Shown here one piece after another: positions 1-11,969 of a stretch of 64,000 nucleotides of DNA; the stretch's first letter is position 1, and each line of letters begins with the position of its first letter. Made by a program: the position numbers and the translations under genes. The DNA is from Hofstenia miamia (Eukaryota; Xenacoelomorpha; Acoela). The notes under the pieces were generated by a model that worked only from the letters and a program-made list of their open reading frames with translations, was not told where the DNA came from and did no database searches. The DNA lies in contig SCFE01000015.1 in the NCBI GenBank assembly GCA_004352715.1, positions 274,511-338,510 on the forward strand, in the 5' to 3' direction.

Positions 1-245
1 TTTGAAATTTGAATTTATTTGTCTGCCAAAATGGCTAAAAATAATGGAAGCGTTTTTCCCCCTTTGTTTAGTCAAATTATTTGTCGACAAGTGCTAATTT
101 GCTATATTGTTTCTTAGTTGCATCTTACAAACATAATGATAATAATTAAATTTAAATTATTTATAATCAATAAATAATAATTTGATCTTAATTCTGACTA
201 ATCATCGGATCTTTTCTTCTTAGCAGCATTATGCTTTGGATTATG

Positions 246-1000
246 CTACACACCCTCCTCAGCTTGCGTTATTTTTAGCACTGCTCGTTCTCCGTGGACT
301 AATTCATCAGCTTTTCTAATTACTGTTTCCACGCAGGGGTCGCTCCAGCTTGTAGTCGCAAATTCAGGTTGTTTTGTCATCTTGAGTACCGCCTCTCTTT
401 CTGTTGTTATGGTGCTATGATAGCGTAAAAACTTTGCCTCTTTGATCTTTTCTGAGATTGGTGTTATCTCTCTGAGTTCATTCATTTTGGCTGAAAAAAT
501 GTCCTAAAATTTCCTGTAGAGATGTATGCCCTTTATCACTATCATCAATGTCATTTGCGTGTCTGCTCTACCTGTATGCGCCATTTCTTCACGTATTGTT
601 GTGTTCAGATACAAAAATGTGAAAACTTTCCTGAGGCTTCTTGTGTTTGCTACGTCTTTGTAGAAGAAACTTATGTTTTCTTTAACTTCTTTTTCTGTAA
701 TCATTGTTGGATCGTTCTTGTTTAACCTCATCATTGTTACTATTTCCACATGTTTAGTGACATCGTAGAATTGGTATTTCTTGTCCCACAGATCTAGATT
801 GACCACATCGTTCACTCCCAAATATAGCATTATCGCCTTTGTTGTTTGTTTGTCTATTTCATCTCGTAATTTGTTTAGTTGCTCATTTATTGGTTTCCCT
901 TGTGTGTACAGCTGATAAGGAGTTATTGCTCCTTCAACATATACTCTTTGTTTGTTGTCAGTAGTGATATTAAGGCAGGCTTGATCCCACAAAATGACCT
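246..1000 (-). pseudogene. Broken gene of an unnamed, possibly SGNH/GDSL-like family, copy 1
   Basis: Two minus-strand reading frames (992-504 and 485-246) read as one gene broken by a frameshift near 530-500. The first contains LYLGVNDV, which resembles SGNH block III (GxND), and near 545-500 the alternative frame reads DSDKGHTSLQ, where a block V Asp/His pair would be expected. Block I is not evident. A clearly related copy lies at 15.5-17.1 kb: QLYTQGKPINEQL here matches QLYCNGKSIAEQL there, and EIVTMMRL matches QIITMMRA. No reverse transcriptase is attached. CpG is retained, so this copy is younger than the second. It abuts the Polinton-type TIR arm starting near 1022. Relationship to the second copy is seen directly; the SGNH assignment is an inference and could be wrong. 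Confidence 0.5.
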
Positions 1001-1021
1001 TGAGCTCTGCGATATCAAGGG

Positions 1022-2634
1022 GGTGTTTGCAAATGTTAATTAGTGAGTCATTCTACTTGACAGGTGTTTTGACATCTTACTAATGGGTTTTTAGTGACGT
1101 CAGATATTTTTAAGTATGTCTACTAATGGATTTCAATTAGTAATGCTTTTAATTGATTTACATGTTGGGGCCATTTTTTGGTATGAGTAATTTCACTTTG
1201 ATAATATCACGGGCCATTTTTTTGGTATGAGTAATTTCACTTTGATAATATCACATTTGTTTGCATTATGCCATGTTAATATATACCTTATTATAACAAC
1301 CCCTATCGGGATACGTACACATAATATTACAAACTAATTTTACATAATTTCGAAAAGGTTATACATACATTGCTTATATCGTTTTTGAGAGGCTTCAAAA
1401 AACATATTTCGCATTTTGTAAAAATATTCCTTGTTATCACACATTTTCGTTTTCGTCAATACATGTGGAAAATATTAAACATAGTTAAACAAAAAGTGAT
1501 CGCAATCCGTTGTAATAAAAACGTTTAAAATTTTTATAGACACTAGTAAAAAACACGATTGTCTAGTTTACATGTTAAAAAACAAAACTAATTTAATACA
1601 CATGGAAAAATATTAAATATAGAAATTAAACAAAGAGATCGCATATTCGCTATACTTAATGGTGTAATACATAATAAAACCAGTATACATTTTCGGAAAG
1701 AGTACCGAAATTCGCCTTATAAAAAAATGCTGCATGCAATCTTATTTATTAATATAATTTATACACACTCATATACATTTTTTCAAAAAATAAATATACA
1801 CGCTTGCAGATTGTTACATCTTTTACCAACTTTTATACATCTAACTTTTTCTTTACCATCTCTTTTGGTTTATTTTTTTTTTGGGTTGTACACATTTGGT
1901 GACCATTTCACTGCTTTTATCAACTTTTCCATGTTGTTCACTCTTACTTGCTTTTTATAATGTTATATGGTTGCATGCATTACATGGGTTTTCCGGCTTT
2001 CACTGCTTTGTTGACTTTTCCATGTTTTTACAGCTTGTATACGCTTGGTGACTGACGCATCTTTATCGATTTACACACCATTGTTCAACTTTATTTGATT
2101 TTATAGACTTTTGTTTACACAATTGTATATGTCACATGGTGTTCAACTCTTCCAATGTATTATATCACAAAATTAGTCGCAATTCTGCATTTGATCTAAA
2201 TGTAATAAACTTGAAAAACGCGTATATAGACGAATAAACTATTAAAAAAATAAAAAAAAATCGTTTTAAAAATAAAAAACGGGTACAATGGAAAGAGAAA
2301 TATTACAACACAGTATATAAGCGGTGATAGTAAAATATGGAAAAACCTATTGTAATGTAATTCGCATTGGTATTTAAAAAATAATTGCGTCTAAATATTT
2401 CTCATTAGCCAACTCAATCAATCGCAAAAATAATTAAAAACATTTGAGTTTTTCATAATTTACTTTTAATCAAAAGCGTATATAAAATTTACATGGAAAA
2501 AACTTAAACATATCCGATTTTAAAAATAAATGGTAAAAAACAATAGCGCATGCAATCTTAATTCAACATTCATAGTATAGCTGACACGTAAATAAATTAT
2601 TAAAAACATGGAAGCGAAATACTAAATGAATACA
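1022..2634 (+). repeat. Polinton-type terminal inverted repeat, left arm (element 1)
   Basis: This non-coding AT-rich stretch is the inverted counterpart of 62877-63190: positions 1393-1712 and that block are nearly identical by eye in opposite orientation. Its outer end (GGTGTTTGCAAATG at 1022) matches the outer end at 29083 (AGTGTTTGCAAATGG). Inside are poly-T/A tracts and the same modules seen in the other arms (ACATGTGGAAAATATTAAA, GACACTAGTAAAAAACACG). It runs directly into a 1000-N gap, so the element body and opposite arm are not visible. The short open frame at 1727-1960 is low-complexity and probably not a gene. TIR identity is well supported; assignment to Polintons rests on element 3 (61.6 kb). 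Confidence 0.7.
1168..1254. repeat. Two-copy 43-bp tandem repeat in the TIR
   Basis: A 43-bp unit beginning GGGCCATTTTTT and ending AATATCAC occurs twice in tandem, with one extra T in the second copy. The 63.2-kb arm has only one, diverged copy of the equivalent segment. Confidence 0.85.
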
Positions 2635-3634
2635 NNNNNNNNNNNNNNNNNNNNNNNNNNNNNNNNNNNNNNNNNNNNNNNNNNNNNNNNNNNNNNNNNN
2701 NNNNNNNNNNNNNNNNNNNNNNNNNNNNNNNNNNNNNNNNNNNNNNNNNNNNNNNNNNNNNNNNNNNNNNNNNNNNNNNNNNNNNNNNNNNNNNNNNNNN
2801 NNNNNNNNNNNNNNNNNNNNNNNNNNNNNNNNNNNNNNNNNNNNNNNNNNNNNNNNNNNNNNNNNNNNNNNNNNNNNNNNNNNNNNNNNNNNNNNNNNNN
2901 NNNNNNNNNNNNNNNNNNNNNNNNNNNNNNNNNNNNNNNNNNNNNNNNNNNNNNNNNNNNNNNNNNNNNNNNNNNNNNNNNNNNNNNNNNNNNNNNNNNN
3001 NNNNNNNNNNNNNNNNNNNNNNNNNNNNNNNNNNNNNNNNNNNNNNNNNNNNNNNNNNNNNNNNNNNNNNNNNNNNNNNNNNNNNNNNNNNNNNNNNNNN
3101 NNNNNNNNNNNNNNNNNNNNNNNNNNNNNNNNNNNNNNNNNNNNNNNNNNNNNNNNNNNNNNNNNNNNNNNNNNNNNNNNNNNNNNNNNNNNNNNNNNNN
3201 NNNNNNNNNNNNNNNNNNNNNNNNNNNNNNNNNNNNNNNNNNNNNNNNNNNNNNNNNNNNNNNNNNNNNNNNNNNNNNNNNNNNNNNNNNNNNNNNNNNN
3301 NNNNNNNNNNNNNNNNNNNNNNNNNNNNNNNNNNNNNNNNNNNNNNNNNNNNNNNNNNNNNNNNNNNNNNNNNNNNNNNNNNNNNNNNNNNNNNNNNNNN
3401 NNNNNNNNNNNNNNNNNNNNNNNNNNNNNNNNNNNNNNNNNNNNNNNNNNNNNNNNNNNNNNNNNNNNNNNNNNNNNNNNNNNNNNNNNNNNNNNNNNNN
3501 NNNNNNNNNNNNNNNNNNNNNNNNNNNNNNNNNNNNNNNNNNNNNNNNNNNNNNNNNNNNNNNNNNNNNNNNNNNNNNNNNNNNNNNNNNNNNNNNNNNN
3601 NNNNNNNNNNNNNNNNNNNNNNNNNNNNNNNNNN
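2635..3634. other. Assembly gap (1000 N)
   Basis: Exactly 1000 N, a conventional placeholder for unknown length. The left side is a Polinton TIR arm and the right side is unrelated, so a long element body may be missing here. Confidence 0.98.
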
Positions 3635-4742
3635 ATTCAATCAACAACAGAGGCACATGAATGTGGATTGGTTCAGAGATCAGAGTCGGCCAGATGCCAC
3701 AGTGGAATCACAGAGAGGAACTGCAAGGACAGCATACCTGAATAGTATTGGGTTACTTGAAATTAATACAAGTTAATAACAATGTATCTCATGTCAGAGT
3801 AAAGAATTAATATCAGTGCATCCCTACTCACATGCAACAGGAAATAATAATTTAAAAGAATAATTAACTCTCTGTTGAAGCCTGGTAGTGGATACTACAA
3901 AAGGACCAAAGCAACTTCATGTAAATTCTCTATGGCAAATCATGCTAATAATGTAATACAGAAAACCACTGATTTAGCATGCTGTGTATAACCCCACAAC
4001 AGCTGCTTACATAACCACTGGGTAATTAACAATTACAACACATGTGCTTATCTATTACATTGCAGTTGTGTTGCTTGAGGATTGCATCATTAGAGAAATT
4101 TTGGTATAAACAGTCAGTTAGAACATTTCATGACCATTTATATATTTTATATTTTAACATTGTTAAATATGTCTAAAAATTATAAATAACTTAGCTAAAT
4201 AAAAATGACCAAGATCTTTACAAAATGGGTATGGTCCTTTAATGGACCCTTCATTAAACTTGCCAAATATTAAAATTTAAGTATCAAATTATTTTGTCTT
4301 AATTTGAGCTAAGAATTATTTTACTCTGTAGTTTTAATTACAAAAATGTGTGTTATTATTCTCATAAGACAGAGAATTCAATGATTGTAAAAAACATGTC
4401 ATTAATACTAATGAATTTAGACTGGATTGTATGCCAGACGGTTTGACTAAATGGATGGTACTGAGAACATTGTTTGCATTGAAGATGTTTTATCACATCA
4501 TATAGTTGGGTAGAAAATTCTTTGGGAATACAACTGTGAATTGCAAGGAAAAATCATTGATTTTTAAAGGCTGTGATAATATTGTAATTCAATGGAATTG
4601 TGATGACACAATTAATACAGTAAGTGAAGCTGATATATGTGCTACACTTGAGGAGCAAGAAGTTTATTGGAGATACGACAGGCAATTCAAAGGAATGCTT
4701 ATCCGCATTTTGCAAGGGGCAACTAAGAATATGCGCTATTAA
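3635..4742. other. No recognised feature
   Basis: AT-rich sequence with only short open frames. An ATG at 4452 opens a short acidic frame that ends after about 20 codons. It might be a remnant of the 5' part of the piggyBac gene that follows, but nothing in it is diagnostic. Confidence 0.5.
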
Positions 4743-5520
4743 TATAGAAGAAGACGTAAGGTTAGAATTTTTCAAATTCCCGATGATAGGGAAGAAGAAA
4801 ATTCTGCCACTTCAGAATCGGAAGATGAAGAAGAATCTTTTTGTGAAAGTTCTTCAGATGAAGAAATAAATTCTCAACCTTTCGGTAGTCAAAGAGAATA
4901 TAGACTTTTATGTAAAATATCCAACTTGCCTTTAAAATACCCCTTATGGAAGGGATCACAAGAATATCCATCTGACATAGGCACACCTATGGAATATTTT
5001 GAACAATATTTTACAGAAGAATTTGTTGATTTAATTTGCAATCAATCAAGTTTATATTCAATGCAAAAAACCCAAATTCTTCATTTAATATTTCATTTCT
5101 TAAATTTGGTGTGCTTTGTAGAATTGCTCTTTACATGCCCTTATATAATGTTAGTTGCTGTGTAAGGCTATGCTCAACGGTTGCAAGGTTTTCTACAATT
5201 TCAGATTTAATGTCGAGAGGTGAATGGCTTGAAATTAAAAAAATCTGCATTTTGTGGACAATAGTAATTAATCTCCAGATTCTCTTGAAGATTTTAAATT
5301 TAGACCTCTAATTGATCATTTTAATAAAGTTTGTAGCAATGTTCCTTTAGAAGAAACTCGATTGATGAACAAATTGTGCCAATGAAAACGAAGCGAAGTA
5401 AATTTAGGCAATATAATCCCAAAAACCAAAAAAGTGGAGCTTCAAAATATTTATGCTTACGGATAGCACTGGAATTATTTCGAAAATAGAATTTTATATT
5501 GGAGCACGTGAACCCTCCAG
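4743..5520 (+). pseudogene. piggyBac-family transposase, 5' part, frameshifted
   Basis: After an acidic N-terminal stretch (4790-4900, rich in Glu/Ser/Asp as in PGBD proteins), the translation shows the piggyBac (DDE_Tnp_1_7) order: FTEEFVDLICNQSSLYSMQK (5010-5070), a cysteine-rich segment, SDLMSRGEWLEIKK (5200-5240), FRPLIDHFNKV (5295-5330) and the conserved block SIDEQIVPMKTKRSKFRQ (5360-5405). This is the region where family members read DEQIVPFKG. The reading frame changes several times and contains stops. The C-terminal half, including later catalytic Asp positions and the cysteine-rich tail, is absent because the sequence switches to a hAT transposase near 5520. Family identification is by motif order and seems secure; the gene cannot be functional. 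Confidence 0.8.
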
Positions 5521-6908
5521 TCAAATATTATTCCATTAGTTTTGACTCTACACCTGATAACTCACTTATTGATAAATTGTCATTTGTGGTCCGATATGTT
5601 TTAGATGGTAAAATATAATAACGGTTTATTCAATTTCTTCGTTTGATGCGCATGATGGTGAAACTTTAACTGATGTTGTGTTCAATGTATTAAGAGATAA
5701 TAATTTGAAGCTAGAAAACTGTCGTGGTCAATCTTACGACAATACTGTTAATATGACAGGTTGTTACAAAGGTCTTCAGGCTCGCATTTTGGAAAAGAAC
5801 AACCCATTCACTAAATTTGGTTGGACAAAGATCAGCAGAATCATGCTTTCAAGCAACACAATTTTTCTCTCTCATACAACTAGTGTATGTTCTCTTTAAA
5901 TACTCAACAAAACGGTGGTATCTCTTGGTTAATTTACAGTCACTTTCTCAGAAACGTTTGTCATGTTGTGCCGATGCCATAAAAGCATTACTTTTCAATT
6001 ATGACAGCTTTTTGAGATGGAAGGAAACACCTTTGAAAAACCTGAGACAAGATAATATGCATCAAATATAGCTAAAAAGCTTTGCCATTTAGTTTTCCTT
6101 TTACTTCATTTTTGGCATGACATACTATCAATAATGTTGCAAAGCCCAGAAATGTCTCCTTCCAATGCTTTATCTGAATATAAGTCGTTGCATAATTATG
6201 TAAAAGAACTAAGAGGTCAATATTATTATTAGGAAGAGAAGACACTAGTATATATTACAAAAAACAATTCGTTCAACAAAGGACTGCTAGATGTGGTAGG
6301 AAAATTCATTTTTTGATGGTCCAGCAGAGGTTGTGAATACACAACTGAGTTCTCGTGAAAAATTAGAATCAATACATTCTTAAAAATATTAGATTATCTG
6401 AAACTCTCTATTATTCAGAAACAAACATCATACAACAATCTCAATGATAAATTTGGATTCTTTCAACAACTACTCTCACTATCACCAATAGAAATAGAAC
6501 AAGCCTGTGCATTACTTGGAGATACATACAACAGCGGGGTGTGTAAATTGGATCTTACAAGTGAAGTAAAACATTTTCAAACATACATAACTGAGAATCC
6601 ATCAATAGAAACTAATACAAATATTTCTAATGTTCACCAATCTCTGTATAACAAAAAAGCCCCAAATATTGATATAATATTTCGAATATACTTGTCAAAG
6701 ATGATCACAAATTGTAGTACAGATCACTCATTTAGTAAACTACGTTTGTAAAAATGATCTGAGAGGCTCTATGTCAGAAGACGGGTTAAACAGCTTAACT
6801 ATAATGTCTATTGAAAATGATGTCTTGGAAAAAATACACTTCTCTGAGATAATAAGAGATTTCGCAATTTCCAAAACAAGAAAGAAATTTTTTTCAGAAA
6901 ATTTATAA
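5521..6908 (+). pseudogene. hAT-superfamily transposase (ZMYM1-like), 3' part, frameshifted
   Basis: Starting immediately after the piggyBac segment, the translation reads YYSISFDSTPDN and LSFVVRYVLDG (5528-5610), then FDAHDGETLTDVVFNVL, NCRGQSYDNTVNMTG (5715-5760), a Leu-rich stretch, and finally the dimerisation region FSKLRL...VKNDLRGSMSED, with FA.SKTRKKF at the end (6730-6908). This order is that of the hAT proteins related to ZMYM1 and DUF4371. Several frameshifts and stops separate the pieces (frames at 5678-5899, 5817-6071 and 6539-6751). The N-terminal BED or TTF zinc-finger region is missing. A GC-richer stretch at 7020-7070 containing CCCAGGGGCCC may be the element's 3' end, though no matching 5' terminus was found. 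Confidence 0.8.
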
Positions 6909-7177
6909 ACTTCGTTTGTTTTATTATGATTTCATTAAATTTTTAATGTCATGAGACTTTTATTAAAACATTAAGTGTCCGTATTTGAAAACTAGTTAAG
7001 AGAGCCCTTAATAAATGAAATGCCCAGGGGCCCAGAGATTGTTTTACACGGCCTGTCTGGAACCATCGCTATTTAAGTAATACAGGAGCAGGAATTATGT
7101 AATGGTGTTTTAACTTTAAAAGAAAAGGTCGAAGTTCCAAACTTCTACAACATATGAATATTATTTATATATTCATT

Positions 7178-7233
7178 GTCAAGGACGTCTGAATTATTGA
7201 CATAATTATGTAAATAATTCAGACGTCCTTGAC
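7178..7233. repeat. Perfect 21-bp inverted repeat with 14-nt loop
   Basis: Arms at 7178-7198 and 7213-7233 are exact reverse complements (core AAGGACGTCTGAATTATT) around a 14-base loop that is itself partly palindromic (CATAATTATG). It lies just 3' of the hAT remnant. Confidence 0.9.
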
Positions 7234-8760
7234 ACTGTCCTATACTACATATACACTTTTTATTGTTTATTATTACTATACTTTTACAATAAGCAAATGA
7301 TTTTTTTGCTTTAACCCGGAAATTGTTGTGTTTTCAAAAACGTAACACATCAAAATAACTAGTGAAATTTATATAAAGCGCATTATTTCTAAGCAAATTA
7401 ATATAGATGTCAGGACCCAGCCTCGTACCGAAATGTTATTTTTGGCCCCCTACCTGGTACCAGTCCTACAGCAACCATCTATCGTCCCGCAAACCTCTAC
7501 TTGGGATTTAATTTTTGAGTTGCCTCAAAGAATCCTAACCTATTTCTATAAAATTTTTACATTATAGCATTCTGATTTTGTAGAAAATGATAAACATTTA
7601 AATGTTATAGTATTTTTATAAAGAAATGATACATATGGTTGAGTTTAGATAGTTATAAAAATCTCATACAACTGTAGAAATGTTAATGGAAATTTACACA
7701 TTGTTCCACGAGTAAATTGATGTCTCTTCCACTTTTGTAAATTTTATATTTAAAATTCCTATTTTCTCATATCTCCAGAATAGAAGGATGAAGGGGATGA
7801 TTAGCATATGAATGTGCCTGTATGAAAAACATTGCTGACAACTTATCCTTTATTTCTTTTAAAGATGATAATTGGATTTCATATCCAAAAAAACTTTAGT
7901 GCTCTTCGCAGACTATTTTTGATGAGCCTACATACACAGAAGTGATTTGCATAATTTTAATGCTTCCATAAGCAAGCATGCTTCGTGTTTGCGGAAATTG
8001 ATGTTATGATTAAAAACTACTGGTTAAGCGTAATTTCACAATTGTATACCTTGAAATCAGTAATATTTTAATGTTTTACTATTATCGAATTAGTAGCGAC
8101 ATTGAAACAATCTTACCATCATGATTATACATGCTTCTCCTCTCGTATAATTTTCATTCATTTTTATTGTATACTTTACAACTAAATTGATATCGTTTTT
8201 CATTGAAAATTTAAAAATTGTGGAGAAATATGTTTCACGATGGTAGAATCTAACACCACGGTGAGCAGCACATTTGGAGAACAATTCTAAGCAAAAAATA
8301 TACGTAATTGTATAAGATTTATCTCGTATGACGTTTTCCAATTACTTATGTTTTATGATTTTAGCAGTAGGAGAGAGTATATTGATAATAAAGAGGATTG
8401 ATTTACTCATTGAATCCCCAGTGGAAGTATCTGCTCCTTCAGATGGAAATAGTGATGAATGAGAATGTAACCACTAATTCAGGTTGGATGCAGTAATATC
8501 AACCAATTGCAGATCGCATTTTTAAAAGTTTGCGTTTTATTTCGAATGAGATGGTCGTGCTTAGTGAACACTCTAGTTCATTATTGTATATTATTTATCA
8601 TACATCATGTCAAGAAGAACTGGAGCATCTAAGTAAAAAGAAATCAATCTGTCTAGAAAAGCAAGAACTTGCGGACATGCACCTATTTGTATTTTAACTA
8701 AGAGAAGATGACAACAAATCTACAATAACAGAAGCAACGCGGAAAGATTCTGAAAATCAA
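7234..8760. other. No recognised feature
   Basis: Intergenic AT-rich DNA. A GC-richer block at 7410-7500 does not read as any family I know. Short frames such as 8090-8341 (minus) show no motif. Confidence 0.5.
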
Positions 8761-9012
8761 TTGTCAGCCGAAAACTCGAATACTATTCATCGCAGTACTC
8801 GACAGCCAAAGCATATAAAACCAGGTACAAATTTTCAAATTTCGGGTACATCAATGTTTAAGAAGCTGCGATCACACAAATTGTTGCATGACAAAGTAAC
8901 GAGTGCAAATTCATATCCTGGCGCAACTACAAAAGAAATGAAAGCAGTAGCTGATATGTATGACGAGACTCACATTGACACAGTCGAAATGATATACTCA
9001 GGAATCTTATAG
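8761..9012 (+). CDS. Unrecognised short ORF, possible transposon remnant
   Basis: An 83-codon frame, mostly polar. It contains HRSTRQPKHIKPG near its start and ATTKEMKAVADMYDETH near its end. Upstream in-frame sequence back to about 8640 is also hydrophilic with one stop, so the original frame may have been longer. I do not recognise the family. It lies 77 bp left of the possible pogo/Tigger-type terminus at 9089 and could be an unrelated fragment. Confidence 0.25.
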   Translation: MSAENSNTIHRSTRQPKHIKPGTNFQISGTSMFKKLRSHKLLHDKVTSANSYPGATTKEMKAVADMYDETHIDTVEMIYSGIL

Positions 9013-10017
9013 GCTATAAAGCAAGGCTGTACTCCTAAATAATTAAAAAGGGGGGGCTCCATATTTGAAAACTGATATTTATGTTATACAGTAGAACTCC
9101 TCTATAGTGAATTGCGGTTGGTTACTATAGAGGATTCAGTTCATTATTGAGGATGACAAAAATACTTCAGTTACTCTGACTTGTATTTATTGCAAGTATA
9201 TAATCAAATGAAATATCGAACTTTTTGTTGCCCAAGAAATCAAAGTTTTGAAATTCTGTCTGATTAGTCTAGACAAATACAAGTGCTTCTAATTAGTCTC
9301 AAATCTGGGTCTCTGCTCATGTTGTTATGCAAAATAAATGCAACATCTGAATTCTTCTCGCATTATGGAATTATACAATAATTCAAAATCAGCATACATC
9401 CCAAAATTCATTCGATATCACAGCACTTATCTTCAATTAAAATTGTTCTGAAGAATATATCGATTTGTCCCTAAAACAGCACGCTTCAGAATTCCGACAA
9501 AATATTCTATTGATAGCATCAATTGGATTGAGTTCGATTTCTTCAATTTCAGTTACTAGTGCTTTGAATTCCTCTAATTGAATTGCTTAAACACGAACTT
9601 CAGTTACTTCGTAGTTTCAACAAAGGTTCTATGTAAAAAAAGAAGAAATCGTTATTAGTGTAGGCGTTGTAACAATTGCATTCAACCATTCCTGATACTA
9701 CTACAATAATTACGTCCTTAACAAATAAATACACAAACAAATGAAATTACAAAGAATACAAAGAATAAGGTATAGAACAACGAAATACAATAAAATAGAT
9801 AATTAAGATAGTATTGATCATGCCACCTAGCAGCGTTAGGGTGCCCGGAAATGCGCTGATTAAGAGAACGAGGCTAACTATTTCTCTTTTTACAGATGCT
9901 TTGGTATCTTATAAACACTACATATTAACAACATGTACAAATAACTAGTAGCTAATAAATACGAAAAGCGAGTAAGCTGGTTGATACTAGGAACCAGTAC
10001 CTGCCGATGTTACAATA

Positions 10018-10425
10018 GTATTGATCAGACTATTTCTAGCAGTTGTGGAGAACCCATATGTTGCATATCTTCCGCATGTCAAGCTACTCCGTCAAATTTT
10101 TTAAAACGGTATCTTTGCTGATATTCAAGCTATCACTGAGTGAGCGTGTAGTCAATAGGCAAAATCAGATCACCAACAATGAGCATTTTTGTAGTGACAA
10201 TGTTTTCTAAAGTTAATGACGAGCGTGGTCGATCGCATTTGGGTTGATTGGTAAATGATTATTTTCACCACTTTTAAATTCTCTACACCAACGTTTTATG
10301 GTGGAATAGCTTGTTGAGTTCATTGCAAAAATATTGGATATCTTGTTGTAAATCTCTGTTTGCGAAGAACTGTGTTGACACTCAAGAAAAGTGTAAAACC
10401 TTCCATATTCAACGTTATAATTCAT
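10018..10425 (-). pseudogene. mariner-type transposase, N-terminal fragment
   Basis: The minus-strand frame from 10425 shows a mariner-type helix-turn-helix region: RFYTFLECQHSSSQTEI, then STIKRWCREFKSGEN. After a frame change it continues with VTTKMLIVGDLILPI, SDSLNISKDTVLKNL and LDMRKICNIWV (to about 10020), matching the second HTH and the linker that usually reads GMRKVxxxWVP. At least one frameshift and two stops are present. The catalytic DD(D/E) domain is absent. Only the DNA-binding part remains. Confidence 0.65.
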
Positions 10426-11444
10426 TGTCGCGGCAGTAAATAGACATTACACAAAAATCAATAGTTGCACACAATTAAATATTGAGGTAACAAGTTTTTA
10501 TATTTTATATGCAACAGAGCATATCTTCAGTGAATAAAACTAATAATTTCTTTCTCTTCTATACACACTCCATTGAGATACACAGGCAAGGGTCATTACT
10601 AAATAGACACACCAAATATACAAACATTATGCAAATATATACAATAAAATAAAGTAATATATACAATAATTCTACCAGAATAGGGATAAATTACTATAAG
10701 GATTTCAAGAACGAGATATTGTATAATCATTGTAGAATTTGCATCCTTACTATAGATATACTTTCGATTAAGGAAAATTTCAATGTAGAATAATTAAATT
10801 ATTAAAAACAAATTTAAAATTTAAAGAGAATAAAGGAAGACTGGAATAGCAAATCCATAATTGCTACTACAGGGTGAACCAGAATTCACTACATATAATA
10901 TAATACTAGGAAATGCATATTACATTTAAAATAAGTAATCTGTTAAATTTTCAAAATGCTGAATTAATCAATGTTAGTGGCATCGATCTATATGTCTAAC
11001 GTGTCTCCTACAAACCCATGCATTCTAATAGTTTCTGATGAATAAAAAATAAGGTCAAATGCACATTATTTACTACTTTTCAAAGCTACGAATAACATCA
11101 AAAACTATATTGAAATCTATAGGTTTATTGCTTTATATAAATATTAGAAAATATTCAGTTGATAGTTACAAAATGTTCCAAAATAAATATTTACAACAAA
11201 ATATAACCAAATGACAAATATCCAAAATATTTTATTCAGTGCTAAGTTATTGTCGAGTGTATTTTCCCCAAATGTGAAGAAGAAAAACCGACGCAATAAA
11301 TACCAGACTCATTACAAGAACTGGGACAGGACCTCTAAAATAGATTTATCATGTATGACAAGCTAAAACTGTATTATTGAGTAATATAAGTTATCAAATA
11401 CAGAGAACTAATTATTGATGATTACAAAAACTACTACAGCATAA

Positions 11445-11496
11445 CCCGATTTAACGCCACTCATTGTAAAAAAACAATATTTGGCGTTAAACGGGG
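11445..11496. repeat. Imperfect foldback with terminus-like motif
   Basis: CCCGATTTAACGCCACTCATTG at one side pairs imperfectly with the complement of CAATATTTGGCGTTAAAC around an A-rich loop. A second CGATAAATCGGG follows at 11510. CAG plus CCCGATTTAACG resembles a Tigger-type end, so it may be a small nested or deleted element. Confidence 0.45.
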
Positions 11497-11969
11497 TGGC
11501 CGATAAATCGGGTAAAGCATATTATAGCTGTAAATGTTAATCTATTCCAAATTTACATTATTATATGTAGCACAAATTGAAGAAAAAAGAAGACAAATGT
11601 ATTATTTTAACCTTAAACTGCCCAGACAATATTCCAAACTTTCCACGTTTCTTGAAAAAATCATAATATAACTTAAAAACAAAAAAATGTTCAAAATTAC
11701 ATTCAAACATTCAATAGATGAGATCACTATTAAACTTTTTTTGAAAATGTGAAGAAACAATTGTCATTTTAAAAGGACATTTGGGTGTTTAATGTTAAGA
11801 AATCAGTTATTTTGGATATTTCATTTTATATACAATTTCAGCAAAAAGTATTTTCGAAACATTGTTCAGAAATGGATTCACATTCACTAAAATGTGTCTA
11901 GGATGGCGCTAATTCGGAGTTATCTATCAATGTGCTAGGCCGAGTTCGTGATAAATAGAGGTCATACTG

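Larger units (their letters stand above)
9089..11969. mobile_element. Possible pogo/Tigger-type DNA transposon (TIR pair only)
   Basis: The left end reads TA then CAGTAGAACTCCTCTATAG at 9089. The right end, reverse-complemented from 11969, reads CAGTATGACCTCTATTTATC and is followed by TA. A CAGT start, TA target duplication and length near 2.9 kb fit pogo/Tigger elements. No pogo transposase is readable inside, and the TIR match is only moderate, so this is a tentative call. The interior contains a mariner fragment and a foldback sequence with a second terminus-like motif. Confidence 0.35.

Noticed and set aside
1727-1960. 77-codon ORF in the TIR
   Set aside because: Low-complexity Phe/Leu/Thr-rich translation of a T-rich repeat; no sign of coding constraint.
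2600-3660. Very long open frames over the N runs (also at 40.2-41.4, 44.0-45.1 and 61.8-63.0 kb)
   Set aside because: They consist of undetermined bases; only the few real flanking codons carry information.
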